From Candidatus Iainarchaeum sp. (GTDB taxonomy: Archaea; B1Sed10-29; WALL01), in NCBI GenBank assembly GCA_023129115.1, contig JAGMCR010000011.1, positions 43,909 through 107,908 on the forward strand: DNA of 64,000 nt, read 5' to 3'. The position numbers and the translations under genes were made by a program. A model generated the notes under the pieces. It made no database searches, was not told the origin of the DNA, and saw only the letters and a program-made list of their open reading frames with translations. Below are positions 52,769 to 61,700 of the stretch, piece after piece. The first letter of the stretch is position 1; the number at the start of each line of letters is the position of its first letter.

Positions 52769-53229
52769 TGCACCGCCCCCGTGAACTCTTCCATCACAAG
52801 CGGATTGTCGTGGTTCATGCACACGACAGTGACCGTGCCCACGGCGCCACCGCTGCCCAGCACTCCGGGCGTGCACGTTGTAACGCCGTCGTCGGTGAGG
52901 CAGTCCCACTCGAGCGTCCAGTCCTCGCACACGTCGTAAGTGGTTGGGAAAGTAATTACGCCGCCCTGCCGCGTAATGTCGAGGGGCGTGCCGCTCTTCG
53001 TCACCACGGGCTCGGGCGCTGGTGTAGCGGTTGGGAGCGGCGTTGCAGTGGCTGTCGGCTCTGGGGTTGCCCCATCAACTGGGGGCATCGCCGAATTTGG
53101 CGATGCCCCCGGTTCCTGTGTTGGAACTGGGGTTGCCACTGGCTCTTGTGTTGGGAGTGGGGTTGCCTCCATTGCTGTGCAGCCCACCAAAAGGGCCGCC
53201 AATAAAATTATACTAATTGCCTTCAGCAA
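52765..53229 (-). CDS. Lipoprotein with Pro/Thr stalk, TTG start
   Basis: The 154-residue protein starts at TTG 53229 and has a lipobox ('LLAALLVGC', Cys17), a repetitive Pro/Thr/Glu stalk (about residues 20-75) and a small C-terminal domain with four cysteines. It overlaps the prepilin-like gene upstream by seven bases and the giant adhesin gene downstream by four, so it bridges the pilus operon and the adhesin array. It resembles a surface tether. The C-terminal domain is not recognised. Confidence 0.78.
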   Translation of the reverse strand: MLKAISIILLAALLVGCTAMEATPLPTQEPVATPVPTQEPGASPNSAMPPVDGATPEPTATATPLPTATPAPEPVVTKSGTPLDITRQGGVITFPTTYDVCEDWTLEWDCLTDDGVTTCTPGVLGSGGAVGTVTVVCMNHDNPLVMEEFTGAVQ

Positions 53230-54437
53230 CTGTCACACCTCGAAGCAAGAATATGGAGTTTGTCTGCGTAAACATTTGGGGCGTCGATTACCCCTTTCCC
53301 GGCAGAGACTCGCACCACCGTGTCTCCCACCCTGTCCACCTTGAACGGGACCCCGCTGTAAGTCGTCGTGTCGTTGGGGTACCACTCGTCGTAGCCACAC
53401 CCAGCGCCAAACGCGTCGTGCTCGGCGTGCGTTGGGTCCAGCGGCACGAAAATCCACGCGCCGAACGGCTGGTAGAGAATCGTAATCTCCGTTGACGCCT
53501 CCTCGAAATAGTTCTGCTCAATCGCGGTCAGCGTCAGCGTGCCCTCGCTCTCGACGCTGCTCACAACGAAGCTGGACTCGTGCAGAGTCGACGGCGCGGA
53601 GCTCCACCAGTCGTAGTCCCGGTCCTGCCCGTCCGCGGTCACGTCCACGTAGACGTTGGCCGACGGGTCCACCTCTACGCGGTACCTCACGAGCTCTCCG
53701 CGGTTGAACGTGTACTGCGGCACCCAGTCCTCGTCGTAAGTGGTGATTTCCACGATTGCCATCTGGACATAGAATGGCATGGACAGCAGTTGCGTGCCGT
53801 CGTCGAGCACGATTTCCCACTCGCCCGTCGTCTCGTCCACGTCGAAGCTGCCCAACAAGGCGAAGTCCGTGAAGTCCTCGCCGCTCTTCTGTTGCTGTTC
53901 TTTCTCCTGCTCGTTCGGGTAGTTGACTGTCAGGTTCGTGTTCTCCGGCGCCGGCGTCGTGACGCGGTAATAGACTGTGTCTCCGGGGTGGTGCTTGTCC
54001 GTCCGGTCCGTGTAGTACTCGTCGGAATACATTTCTATCCCGAACTCGACGGCATAGGTGTGGCTGAAGCTCGTCGAGAGCTTGCTCTCGCCCTTGGCGA
54101 GCGTGAGGGTGCAGTCGAGCTTCGCGGAATACGGGTTGAGCTCGGTCTTGTCGCACGTCGAGGAAAAGTCGTAGCCCTTTTCCGCGGCCTGCGCCTCGAG
54201 TTTTTCCGCGACCTCGTAGTAAAACGACGGGTTTCCGCCGTAGAGCCCGCCGGCAACAGAGTCCCTTAGCTCGGCCTCGTAGCTGTTCATGATTGTCTGC
54301 AGCCCTGGCTCGGGCTCTATTTCGGACTCCTGCTCAAGCTGCTTTGACTCGGCCGCGAAGTAAGCAACCCCCACGATTACCGAAATCATAAACACCATTA
54401 TCAAAATATAGAATTGTCCTTTCGTGCCTATCTCCAT
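53223..54437 (-). CDS. Prepilin-like protein with large ectodomain, system 2
   Basis: From the ATG at 54437 the 404-residue protein reads MEIGTKG, then QFYILIMVFMISVIVGVAYF: a K-G class III signal with Gln at +1. The exported part has a helical neck (about 35-90) and beta-rich domains with a few cysteines, ending in a Cys pair. Its start overlaps the small gene before it by ten bases. It may be a minor or tip pilin bearing a binding domain; the domain family is not recognised. Confidence 0.8.
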   Translation of the reverse strand: MEIGTKGQFYILIMVFMISVIVGVAYFAAESKQLEQESEIEPEPGLQTIMNSYEAELRDSVAGGLYGGNPSFYYEVAEKLEAQAAEKGYDFSSTCDKTELNPYSAKLDCTLTLAKGESKLSTSFSHTYAVEFGIEMYSDEYYTDRTDKHHPGDTVYYRVTTPAPENTNLTVNYPNEQEKEQQQKSGEDFTDFALLGSFDVDETTGEWEIVLDDGTQLLSMPFYVQMAIVEITTYDEDWVPQYTFNRGELVRYRVEVDPSANVYVDVTADGQDRDYDWWSSAPSTLHESSFVVSSVESEGTLTLTAIEQNYFEEASTEITILYQPFGAWIFVPLDPTHAEHDAFGAGCGYDEWYPNDTTTYSGVPFKVDRVGDTVVRVSAGKGVIDAPNVYADKLHILASRCDSC

Positions 54438-54817
54438 ACTCTCACCACCATTTGCCTCGGCGGCAGCCCCCACCTCGTGACCTGGCAGCTCGCGGTAGCG
54501 ATGTCAGTGTCCTCGGGGATGGAGGCCCCGGTCGACTTTATTATGTCTCCACTTGTTATATTTACCACTATTACACTATATTGAATGTCCTCAGGCAGGG
54601 AATAGGTCAGGGAATTGCTTATCCACGCCATTGCGGCCCCGCTCATGGCTATGGCCCTCGCCTTGTCCGAGTTGCACAGCATGTTGGACGCGTCCGTGGC
54701 GTAGCGCTGCAGCACCGCGATGTTCCGCGTCTGCTGGACTGGCGGGTTCTGCTTCACGATTGCTGTCATGAGCGTGAACAGCAGCATCAGCACGATGAGG
54801 ACCTCGAGAATCCTCAT
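54428..54817 (-). CDS. Small membrane-anchored pilus-associated protein (129 aa)
   Basis: The ATG at 54817 gives 'MRILEVLIVLMLLFTLMTAI' then a small exported domain with two cysteines. The helix is at the very N-terminus without a clear Gly before it, but 'MRILE' with Glu5 resembles a short prepilin-like N-terminus. It lies eight bases after the stop of the K-G prepilin and overlaps the next one. Function inferred from context. Confidence 0.7.
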   Translation of the reverse strand: MRILEVLIVLMLLFTLMTAIVKQNPPVQQTRNIAVLQRYATDASNMLCNSDKARAIAMSGAAMAWISNSLTYSLPEDIQYSVIVVNITSGDIIKSTGASIPEDTDIATASCQVTRWGLPPRQMVVRVWR

Positions 54818-54825
54818 GAACCCCC

Positions 54826-55302
54826 TCACGCGGCCCACACCTCCATGACGCCCGGCTGGTACGAGTTGCCCTTCAGCACGAACACCGGCCTCTTTATCAC
54901 GCCTTCCTTGGGAATGCTCGTGAGGCACGCCCACTGGCCCCCCTTGCTCTTCACGCGCCACGCGAACTCAAGCCCCCCCATCGTAGTGTTCAAGTCCGTG
55001 CAGTTCCTGCCGTTGGCCCACCCCAACTTGGTTTGGTTCAGCACGCCGGGCTTCACGCTGCCGTTCGAGTATTCCGCGAACCCGAGCTGGCTTGGGCCGG
55101 AGCTCCAGTTGGGGGGTATGCCGGCGTCCGTAATCAGCACGCTGGAGTGGAACTCTGCCGCGAGCTCCCGCACGTCCCCCCTCTGCAGCTGGGGCGTGAG
55201 CATGAGCGCGCCCTGGAAGTAGATGAACCAGTATGCGGCTAGGAAGAGGGCGGTCGCTACGACGAACTCTATCCCGATTGCCCCCTTAGATGTTTGCGTC
55301 AC
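54826..55302 (-). CDS. Prepilin-like protein, system 2, GTG start
   Basis: The 158-residue product starts at GTG 55302 and reads MTQTSKG, then AIGIEFVVATALFLAAYWFI: SKG cleavage site, Ala at +1 and Glu at +5, the most classical pilin N-terminus here. The mature domain has a short helix and a beta-rich body with two cysteines. It overlaps the platform protein upstream by 17 bases. Confidence 0.83.
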   Translation of the reverse strand: MTQTSKGAIGIEFVVATALFLAAYWFIYFQGALMLTPQLQRGDVRELAAEFHSSVLITDAGIPPNWSSGPSQLGFAEYSNGSVKPGVLNQTKLGWANGRNCTDLNTTMGGLEFAWRVKSKGGQWACLTSIPKEGVIKRPVFVLKGNSYQPGVMEVWAA

Positions 55303-56494
55303 TGAATGCCACCTGGTACCTGTCTTCCGCGTACTTCACGCTGAACCTAAGCATCGCCGGCCGTATGACCGTCACCTTGTCGGGCTCGACCTTGAGGTCG
55401 GTCGCGCATACTGTGCAGCCGAAGGCCACGAACTCTACTTGGTCCGGCGTGAAGGCCTTGTATTGCTGCCGATTACGCTCTTTCGCGAACGACTTCACGT
55501 ACGTCGCCACGTCGTTGGTCGTGAAGCTTTCTGTCACTTCTGCCACGCCATCGATGCTTTTGGTCGTCACCCCCTTGCTCGGGGGTATGTCCAGCATGGT
55601 CTCCCCGATTTTTTCGGCGATTGTGGCGGGGGGCACGAGCTGGAACGCGAGGAGCGTGATGAGCACGAGGATGACCGAGTGCTTGATGCCGGCGGTCACC
55701 TTGCCCTCGCCCATTTCCCCCGAAATCAGGCCCGCGAACAATGCCTCAAGTATGGTCACGTGGAACAATAGCTCGCGGAACTCAAACTCACTGAGTGAGC
55801 CCGAGCCGCCGCCGAGGAACTCGCCCGCGGCCTGCATCTTTGGCACGGCCGGCACGAGTGACTCCGTCAGTACGATAATGATGAACAGCAGCAGCAAATA
55901 AATCGCGTAAATCGTCATGGTGTATACAGAGAGCTTCGATTTTCTCTCTGCCTCGAGCTCCTTGAGCTTGCGCAGGTCGGACGACACGGTCTCGAGGACC
56001 GTGGTGACTTCGCCGCCCGCGGCCTGTGCCGCGGTGATGATTGAAATCGCGCGGTCAATCATTGGGCTCTCGACGCGGTCGGGCAGGCGCTGCATGGCGT
56101 CCTCGAAGCTGACGCCCCACGACAGCTCGCGCGCGATTTTCTTGATTTCTGGCGATAGGAAGCCGTAGTCGTTGAAGGACGCGTTCTGGATTGCCTTCGC
56201 CAAAGTGACGCCGCTCCGCTTGAATTCCGCGATGTCCCTCAGGAAGTCGGGGAAGTGGTCCTCAATGCTGGCGAGGCGGCCGTGCTCGCTGTAGACATAG
56301 AACGCGAAGGGCACGCTCAAGATGAAGAATGCGCCGATGACCCAGATGCCGAAGCTCTCCGGCTGGAACAGCAGCCCGATGAGGACCATGGCAGTCGCTA
56401 TGAGCGAGAGGCCCCACAGGACTTTCCAGCGCTTTTTCATTTTCCTGAAGTTCTCTCTGAGCTCGAGCATTGTCTTGCTGATTTCGTCTTCCAT
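55286..56494 (-). CDS. Type II secretion F-domain platform protein (TadC-like), system 2
   Basis: The 402-residue protein has helices at about residues 26-70, one F domain ('FPDFLRDIAEFKRSGVTLAKAIQNAS', 'ELSWGVSFEDAMQRLPDRVESPMI', 'IITAAQAAGGEVTTVLETVSSDLRKL') and C-terminal helices near 205-230, 250-275 and 280-300. Unusually, about 100 soluble residues follow the last helix, including 'FGCTVCATDL'. It starts four bases after the stop of the other platform gene. Confidence 0.88.
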   Translation of the reverse strand: MEDEISKTMLELRENFRKMKKRWKVLWGLSLIATAMVLIGLLFQPESFGIWVIGAFFILSVPFAFYVYSEHGRLASIEDHFPDFLRDIAEFKRSGVTLAKAIQNASFNDYGFLSPEIKKIARELSWGVSFEDAMQRLPDRVESPMIDRAISIITAAQAAGGEVTTVLETVSSDLRKLKELEAERKSKLSVYTMTIYAIYLLLLFIIIVLTESLVPAVPKMQAAGEFLGGGSGSLSEFEFRELLFHVTILEALFAGLISGEMGEGKVTAGIKHSVILVLITLLAFQLVPPATIAEKIGETMLDIPPSKGVTTKSIDGVAEVTESFTTNDVATYVKSFAKERNRQQYKAFTPDQVEFVAFGCTVCATDLKVEPDKVTVIRPAMLRFSVKYAEDRYQVAFSDANI

Positions 56495-56498
56495 TTAA

Positions 56499-57380
56499 TC
56501 ATAGTCCCGCCGGTTTGCTGGTCTCAATAAGTATTATGAAGCCCATCGCGGCAAGCGGCAGCCCGAGGTACGTCGTGAGCTGGAGCACCAGCTTCACGGG
56601 CACGGGCAGGCCGCCGAGTATTCCCATTATCGACAATAGGACGAATATCATCACGATTCCGGCGACGAACACTGTGGAATAAATCTCGGCGAACATGGAC
56701 AGGGTCTCGATGTACTTGGCCTCTATCCTGTGCTGCTCTTCCATGAGCGCCTTGGACTTGCCGATGAGCATGGCCCGGAGGTCCCCGCCCGTGCGGATTG
56801 TCGCGACGATTGACCACAGCAGGTCCTTGAACTTGTGCGACGGCGTGCGCGCCGCCACCTCGGAAATAGCGGACAGCGTGTCGTAGCCGAACACGACTAT
56901 GTTCTGCGAGATGCTCCTGCAGGACTTCGCCAGCTCGCCGTATTCCTCGAACTGCCCCATCATCTGGAATATTACGTGGGGGGGGACGCCCGTGCCGGCA
57001 ATCGTGGCCATGTGCGTCGCCGCGAAGGCGACGTGCTTGTCGAGCGCGTTCTTGAGCGAGTTCAGGCGGTACTGGGGGTAGGCCATGTAAATCAGCAAGA
57101 TGACCCCCGCCACAAGCGGGAGCCCAATCAGTTCCGCGATGAGCATCTCGAGTATCCCCGCCTTCATGAAGGTGAACGCCCACACCCATATGATGAAGAA
57201 CACCGCGGGCACGGCGATGAGGCTGGACAGCATGAACGACGCGATGTACTCGTCCATGGCCACGCCTATGTCCGCCTTCTGGAGCGAGACCTTGATGCTC
57301 TCGAAGACCTTGTCCAAGTAGTGGACGTGGCTCTTGAACAGCGAGTACGCGAGGAGCGAGTACTTCTTCGTTGCTATCAT
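56499..57380 (-). CDS. Type II secretion F-domain platform protein (TadB-like), system 2
   Basis: The 293-residue protein has helices near residues 48-100, one F domain ('HVAFAATHMATIAGTGVPPHVIFQMMGQFEEYGELAKSC', 'VAARTPSHKFKDLLWSIVATIRTGGDLRAML') and helices at the end. The ATG at 57380 is 26 bp from its own TATA box, which matters because a TnpB element now lies between this gene and the system 2 ATPase. An in-frame start at 57446 is upstream of the TATA and inside the element. Confidence 0.88.
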   Translation of the reverse strand: MIATKKYSLLAYSLFKSHVHYLDKVFESIKVSLQKADIGVAMDEYIASFMLSSLIAVPAVFFIIWVWAFTFMKAGILEMLIAELIGLPLVAGVILLIYMAYPQYRLNSLKNALDKHVAFAATHMATIAGTGVPPHVIFQMMGQFEEYGELAKSCRSISQNIVVFGYDTLSAISEVAARTPSHKFKDLLWSIVATIRTGGDLRAMLIGKSKALMEEQHRIEAKYIETLSMFAEIYSTVFVAGIVMIFVLLSIMGILGGLPVPVKLVLQLTTYLGLPLAAMGFIILIETSKPAGL

Positions 57381-57395
57381 AACAACGGGCGAAAA

Positions 57396-57416
57396 CCACC
57401 GCTTTTTAAACGGTGG
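57396..57416 (-). promoter_or_regulatory. TATA box inside a palindrome, F-protein promoter
   Basis: CCACCG (57396-57401) and CGGTGG (57411-57416) flank the minus-strand TATA GTTTAAAAAGC (57401-57411). The predicted start is at the ATG (leaderless). A dimeric repressor could sit on the flanking arms. Confidence 0.55.
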
Positions 57417-57424
57417 AGGAATCG

Positions 57425-58730
57425 CACCTCCCTCCTTTCTCGGCAAGCCATAGCCGATAAGTATCTAAATACTTCTTGCATGGTACCACTCAGGATGCCT
57501 GCTATTAAATGCTTGAGGCTGAACCTGCTCAAGCCTTCAAGAGAGAAGCAAAGACTGTTGAACGAGCTTGGCAGTGAGTATGCCCGCGTTTTCACTGAAT
57601 TAAGAGCAATATACAGCTTTGCTCACCTCACTTCTGCCATTGAATTGCACGAGTGGACTTACCGCGCTGTCCGCAGGGACTCTTTTCTGCCTTGCCAGCT
57701 CGTGCAGGAAGCCACGCGTTTGGTCAAGGCGACCATCAAGCATAATAACCCCACTCCCAACCCACGTTTCAACACGCGGGTGATGTCGTTCAAGACCACT
57801 AAGCGGGGAAACCCCGTGCTTTCCTTGAGCTTCAAGCCATGCAAGCGTGTCCTTCTCCCAGTCGCTCAAGACGGTGCTTGGGAGCGATTCAACTCCTTCG
57901 TCACTAATGGCTGGGCTTGTTCCAGCGTTGTTTACCAACGTGGCGTGATTTGGGCGACCATCAAAAAGGACGTCAAGCCTGCCAAGCCCATTACCCACAA
58001 CTTCATAGGTGTTGACGTTGGATGCAGGTGCCTGGCAGCCGTCACTGTTTACGACTCCTTCAACCACAAAATCAGGAAACAGCTTTATTTTGGCAAGGAC
58101 ATCGCCAACAGGCAGGAACGGTTTTCCGCACGGCGTGCGAACCTCCGGTCCCTGGCTGACACCGGAAGCCGAAGAGCAGCCAAATCCCTCAAGAAAATGA
58201 GGCGGAAGCAACGCAATTTCGTCAGAAACAGGAGCTACGAAGTAGCTTGGCAAGTCGTCAGGCTCGCTAAAGAATACGGGGCCACTATCGCGCTTGAAGA
58301 CCTTAACGGGCTCAAGCAGAGAACCGTGGTCAGGGGGGCGAAGCGACTGAACAAGATAGTTCAACGACTCCCTTACCAGAAATTCCGTTTCGCTCTCGAA
58401 AGCATTTGCTTGGTTGAGGGAGTCGCCATCGCAGCAGTCAACCCGCGCAACACCAGCAGGGCTTGCTGCGCGTGTGGAGTGATTGATAAAAGAAATCGCA
58501 TTAATGGAGGCAAGCTCTTCAGATGTGTTAGCTGCGGCTTCGTTGCTAACGCTGACAGAGTTGGCTCTGTTAACATAGCCGGCAGAGCGGCCGAAAAGCA
58601 GGTGTTGCTTCAAAGCCAGTCTTCTGCTGGTCGGGTGTCCATAAACGCACTCTTGCGTTCCGATGAAAGTTGTGGTTTGGTATCGCATACCTAAGCCATT
58701 TCCTTGAGGAAAAGCCACTCTCAGTGGCAG
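57425..58730 (+). mobile_element. IS1341-type TnpB element, apparently intact
   Basis: The left-end hairpin TCGGC (57440-57444)/GCCGA (57453-57457) has the same eight-base loop length as the element at 34.8 kb, followed by CTAAATACTT as promoter. The right end has the palindrome TTCCTTGAGGAA (58700-58711) and a hairpin GCCACT/AGTGGC (58714-58728). It sits between the system 2 ATPase and its platform proteins, against their direction of transcription. No TnpA is present, so movement would need one in trans. Confidence 0.72.
57495..58694 (+). CDS. tnpB: TnpB RNA-guided nuclease, intact
   Basis: The 399-residue protein has the N-terminal helical/OB part ('LHEWTYRAVRRDSFLPCQLVQEA'), the RuvC-like core with Asp174 in 'IGVDVGCR', Glu268 in 'IALEDLNG' and Asp354 in 'NADRVGSV', and a zinc finger (CCACGVIDK..FRCVSC). 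All three catalytic residues are present and the frame is unbroken. I use the ATG at 57495, about 28 bases from the TATA-like element, matching the spacing in the other copy; ATG 57480 is possible. Confidence 0.9.
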   Translation: MPAIKCLRLNLLKPSREKQRLLNELGSEYARVFTELRAIYSFAHLTSAIELHEWTYRAVRRDSFLPCQLVQEATRLVKATIKHNNPTPNPRFNTRVMSFKTTKRGNPVLSLSFKPCKRVLLPVAQDGAWERFNSFVTNGWACSSVVYQRGVIWATIKKDVKPAKPITHNFIGVDVGCRCLAAVTVYDSFNHKIRKQLYFGKDIANRQERFSARRANLRSLADTGSRRAAKSLKKMRRKQRNFVRNRSYEVAWQVVRLAKEYGATIALEDLNGLKQRTVVRGAKRLNKIVQRLPYQKFRFALESICLVEGVAIAAVNPRNTSRACCACGVIDKRNRINGGKLFRCVSCGFVANADRVGSVNIAGRAAEKQVLLQSQSSAGRVSINALLRSDESCGLVSHT

Positions 58731-58731
58731 T

Positions 58732-61700
58732 TTATATGTTTTTCAGCACCTCTTCCGGGGAAGAGTAGTATTTTTGGATTATCTTGCCCACATCGACGTA
58801 GTACCTGATGTTGTTGTCCTTCATCCACTTCAGGATTTGCCGCCGCCTCTGGACCTCTTCCCAGATGTCCTTTTCCTCGATGCCCTTGTCCTCGATGATG
58901 CGCTGGAACACGTAGCTCTTGTCCGACGAGAACTCGAACGTGTCAGTGGACGGGTTCCACTTGAACAGCGTGTTGATGATTGGCTCCTGCTCCTTGGTGA
59001 GGCCGAGGACTTCGACGACTTCCTTGATGCGGCGCACCTCAATCCCCTTTATCCGCGCCTTCGTCAGCACGATTATGATGTTCAGGTGCTGGAGCAGCCC
59101 AGCCGACAGGCTAATCGGCGGTGTTTGCAAACGGTGCATGACCGCGTCCACGGAGTCGCCGTGGATTGTGGCCATCCCTGCGTGGCCCGTGTTGTGGAGC
59201 ATTATGCCGCCGAAGCCGCCGACAAAGTTTTGTGTGCCCGGCACGCACAGGTCGTACACTGGCTCACTTTTTCCCAGCACTATTTTCTTGACTTCCTTCA
59301 CTGGGTCGGCGTACACGTCCCCTGCCAGGCGCGGGTTGGGCCTTGCGGGAACCGTAAACTCCACTGCCTTGCCGATTGGCGTGGCCCACTTCATGAATTC
59401 TTCCTGCTCGCTCCTGCGGTAGAACTCAACGCGGTACATGTCTTCTTTTGTGTGGTAGGCATGGGCAGCGATGCCGTAGCAAAGCAGGAGATGCATCACT
59501 TGGTCCGCGAGTTCCTTGGACTTTGTGCTGTACTGGAACGTTTTTTCACTGCAGTAGCCGTCGCCTGCCCACATTGCCGAGAGCAGGTGGCCAATCCTCT
59601 GCTTTGACAGGCCGAACACGAGGTCTGGAAGCGTTTTGCTCGCGGAGCCAGTCCCGCAGTAGTGCTTCAGGAACTCGAACACGACCTTGTGGCTGAACGA
59701 GAGCTCGGTGCACTCGCCGTACCCCCGGGTAATCCTCTTTCTTGGTGCCTTTCCGCTCACTGCTTTTATGCATTGCTCCATGTCCTCAAGAATTGCTGGG
59801 CTGCTGTTGTAGAGCTGGATGCTGTTGTTCTTGGCGGCGGTGTTCAGCGAGCCTTCTGAAATGTAGTAGCCCATGAGGCGCAGCAGCTCATCGGTTATTT
59901 CGAGGGCTGCCGGCAGTTTCTCGCTCTTGCGGTCGAACTTTACCTTGATTCCAGTTGGGCTGTTGGCGATGCCTGCCGCTGACAAGAGCCTGAAGTACTT
60001 GTCTGCGTGGAGTGCGGACATGCCTTTCCCGTAGTAGTCGGAAATCGTTTTCACTCCAGCAATTTCGCCTGCCTTTTCCCACCCAATGGCCTGAACGGCT
60101 TTTTTTATGTACTGGGGCGCGACGACGCGTATCCCTGGCAGTGCCTTGGCGAGGTTGATGTGCCTGATGTCTGCATAGCCGCAGGGAAGCACCGCGGGGA
60201 CCGCGAGGGAGTCGCCGGCCCCCAGCTCTTCCACGCGCTTTTCGGTGACGCCGCCGTTTTCTATTGTGAACACTGAGTGGTCGCCCGTCGTCTCGACGGT
60301 CCGCCCAGTGGCCGTCCTTATGCGGTACAGCTCTTTCCGTGGCTCGTGCTGGACGCAGGCCTTGAGTGGCAGGGCTTTCACTTTCCCGTTGTCTATTGTT
60401 ATTGCCTTGTAGCCAGTGAGGTCTTTTCCCACCAGGTCTTTTATCGGAACGCGCTGTGGGCTGCCCTCCTTGTCCAGGACGAACACTTTTTCGCTGCCAC
60501 GGACTGACGCCATTCCCTGGAACAGCACGTACGCTTCCTTGCCACGCACCTCGCCCACGATTAGCTCGTCGGGCCGCTCGCGCAGCGCAGCCCTGAGCAG
60601 GTCGTACATGCTTATTTCCCCGGACCTGCGGCCGCTCAGGTCCTGGCGGCCGAATCCCGTGCGCACGACTTTTTGGAGCCAGTGCTCGTGCGGCAGCCGG
60701 ATTTCGGGCGTGTCCTCGATTGACACAATCTTTGTTTCCCCTGGGAGGAACATGCTCATGGCGTTCAGGAAAGACGTCTTGCCGGACGCTGTGCCGCCGG
60801 CGTACAGCAGGGACCGCCTGTACTCAATCGCAATCCAAAGGTACGCGCCAATCATTTCCGGCAGCGTCCCGAAGTTCAACAAGTCAGTTATCGTGAGTGG
60901 GTCCTTGGTAAACTTCCGGATTGTAAAAGTGCTTCCGTGCATGGCGATGTCCTTGTGCGACGAAAAAGTCGCCTGCAGGCGGCTGCCGTCGGGCAACGCC
61001 CCGTCCAATAGCGGCTCGGCGACACTGATGTGCTTGCCGCACCTTTGCGCCATGCGGATGATGAACTTGTTGAGTGTTTCCTCGCTGCCGAACATGAGGT
61101 TGGTCGGGATGCTTGCGTACTTGCGGTGGTAGATGTAGAGCGGTATCTTGACGCCGTCGCACGAGATGTCCTCAATGTTCGGGTCGTGCATGAGCGCCTC
61201 AATCATCCCGAGGCCGAGGAAGTCCCGGTACATATAGTAAAGGAGCTTCTGGTACTCGTGATCGCTGAGGCGTATGCCATAGTCCTTGATTACCTTGTCG
61301 ACCTTCTCCTTGAGTATGTCCCGAACAGACGTTGCCCCCTTCAGCTCGAAAAGGTTGATGTCGAGCAGCTCTACGACAATTTCTTTCACCATGCCGAGGC
61401 TACGCTCCTGGTCCTTGGTGAGGTAGGGCTCGAGCAGGTAGTACGCGAGGTGGCTCTCGTTCTTGTCCCAGAACAGGTTGGCGAACGCGAAGGGCTTGAC
61501 GAGCGAGTAGACCTGGTTCACCTGCGTGAACTCTGGCGGCTTCCACGCGGAGCTCATCTTCTTGAGGTATTGCGTTGGGATTTTGTGGGCCTTGAGCGGG
61601 ATGTTTTTCATCCGGCTTTCTTTTTCTATGGTATCGATTTTTTGCTTCATCTTGGTGAAGTCTGCAATCGACATGGTGACCTCGGGCTTTGGCTTGATTG

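Noticed and set aside
56835..57494. N-terminal extension of the intact tnpB frame (would make 619 residues)
   Set aside because: The extension is antisense to the F-domain gene and crosses the element's left-end hairpin and promoter; TnpB proteins are about 400 residues.
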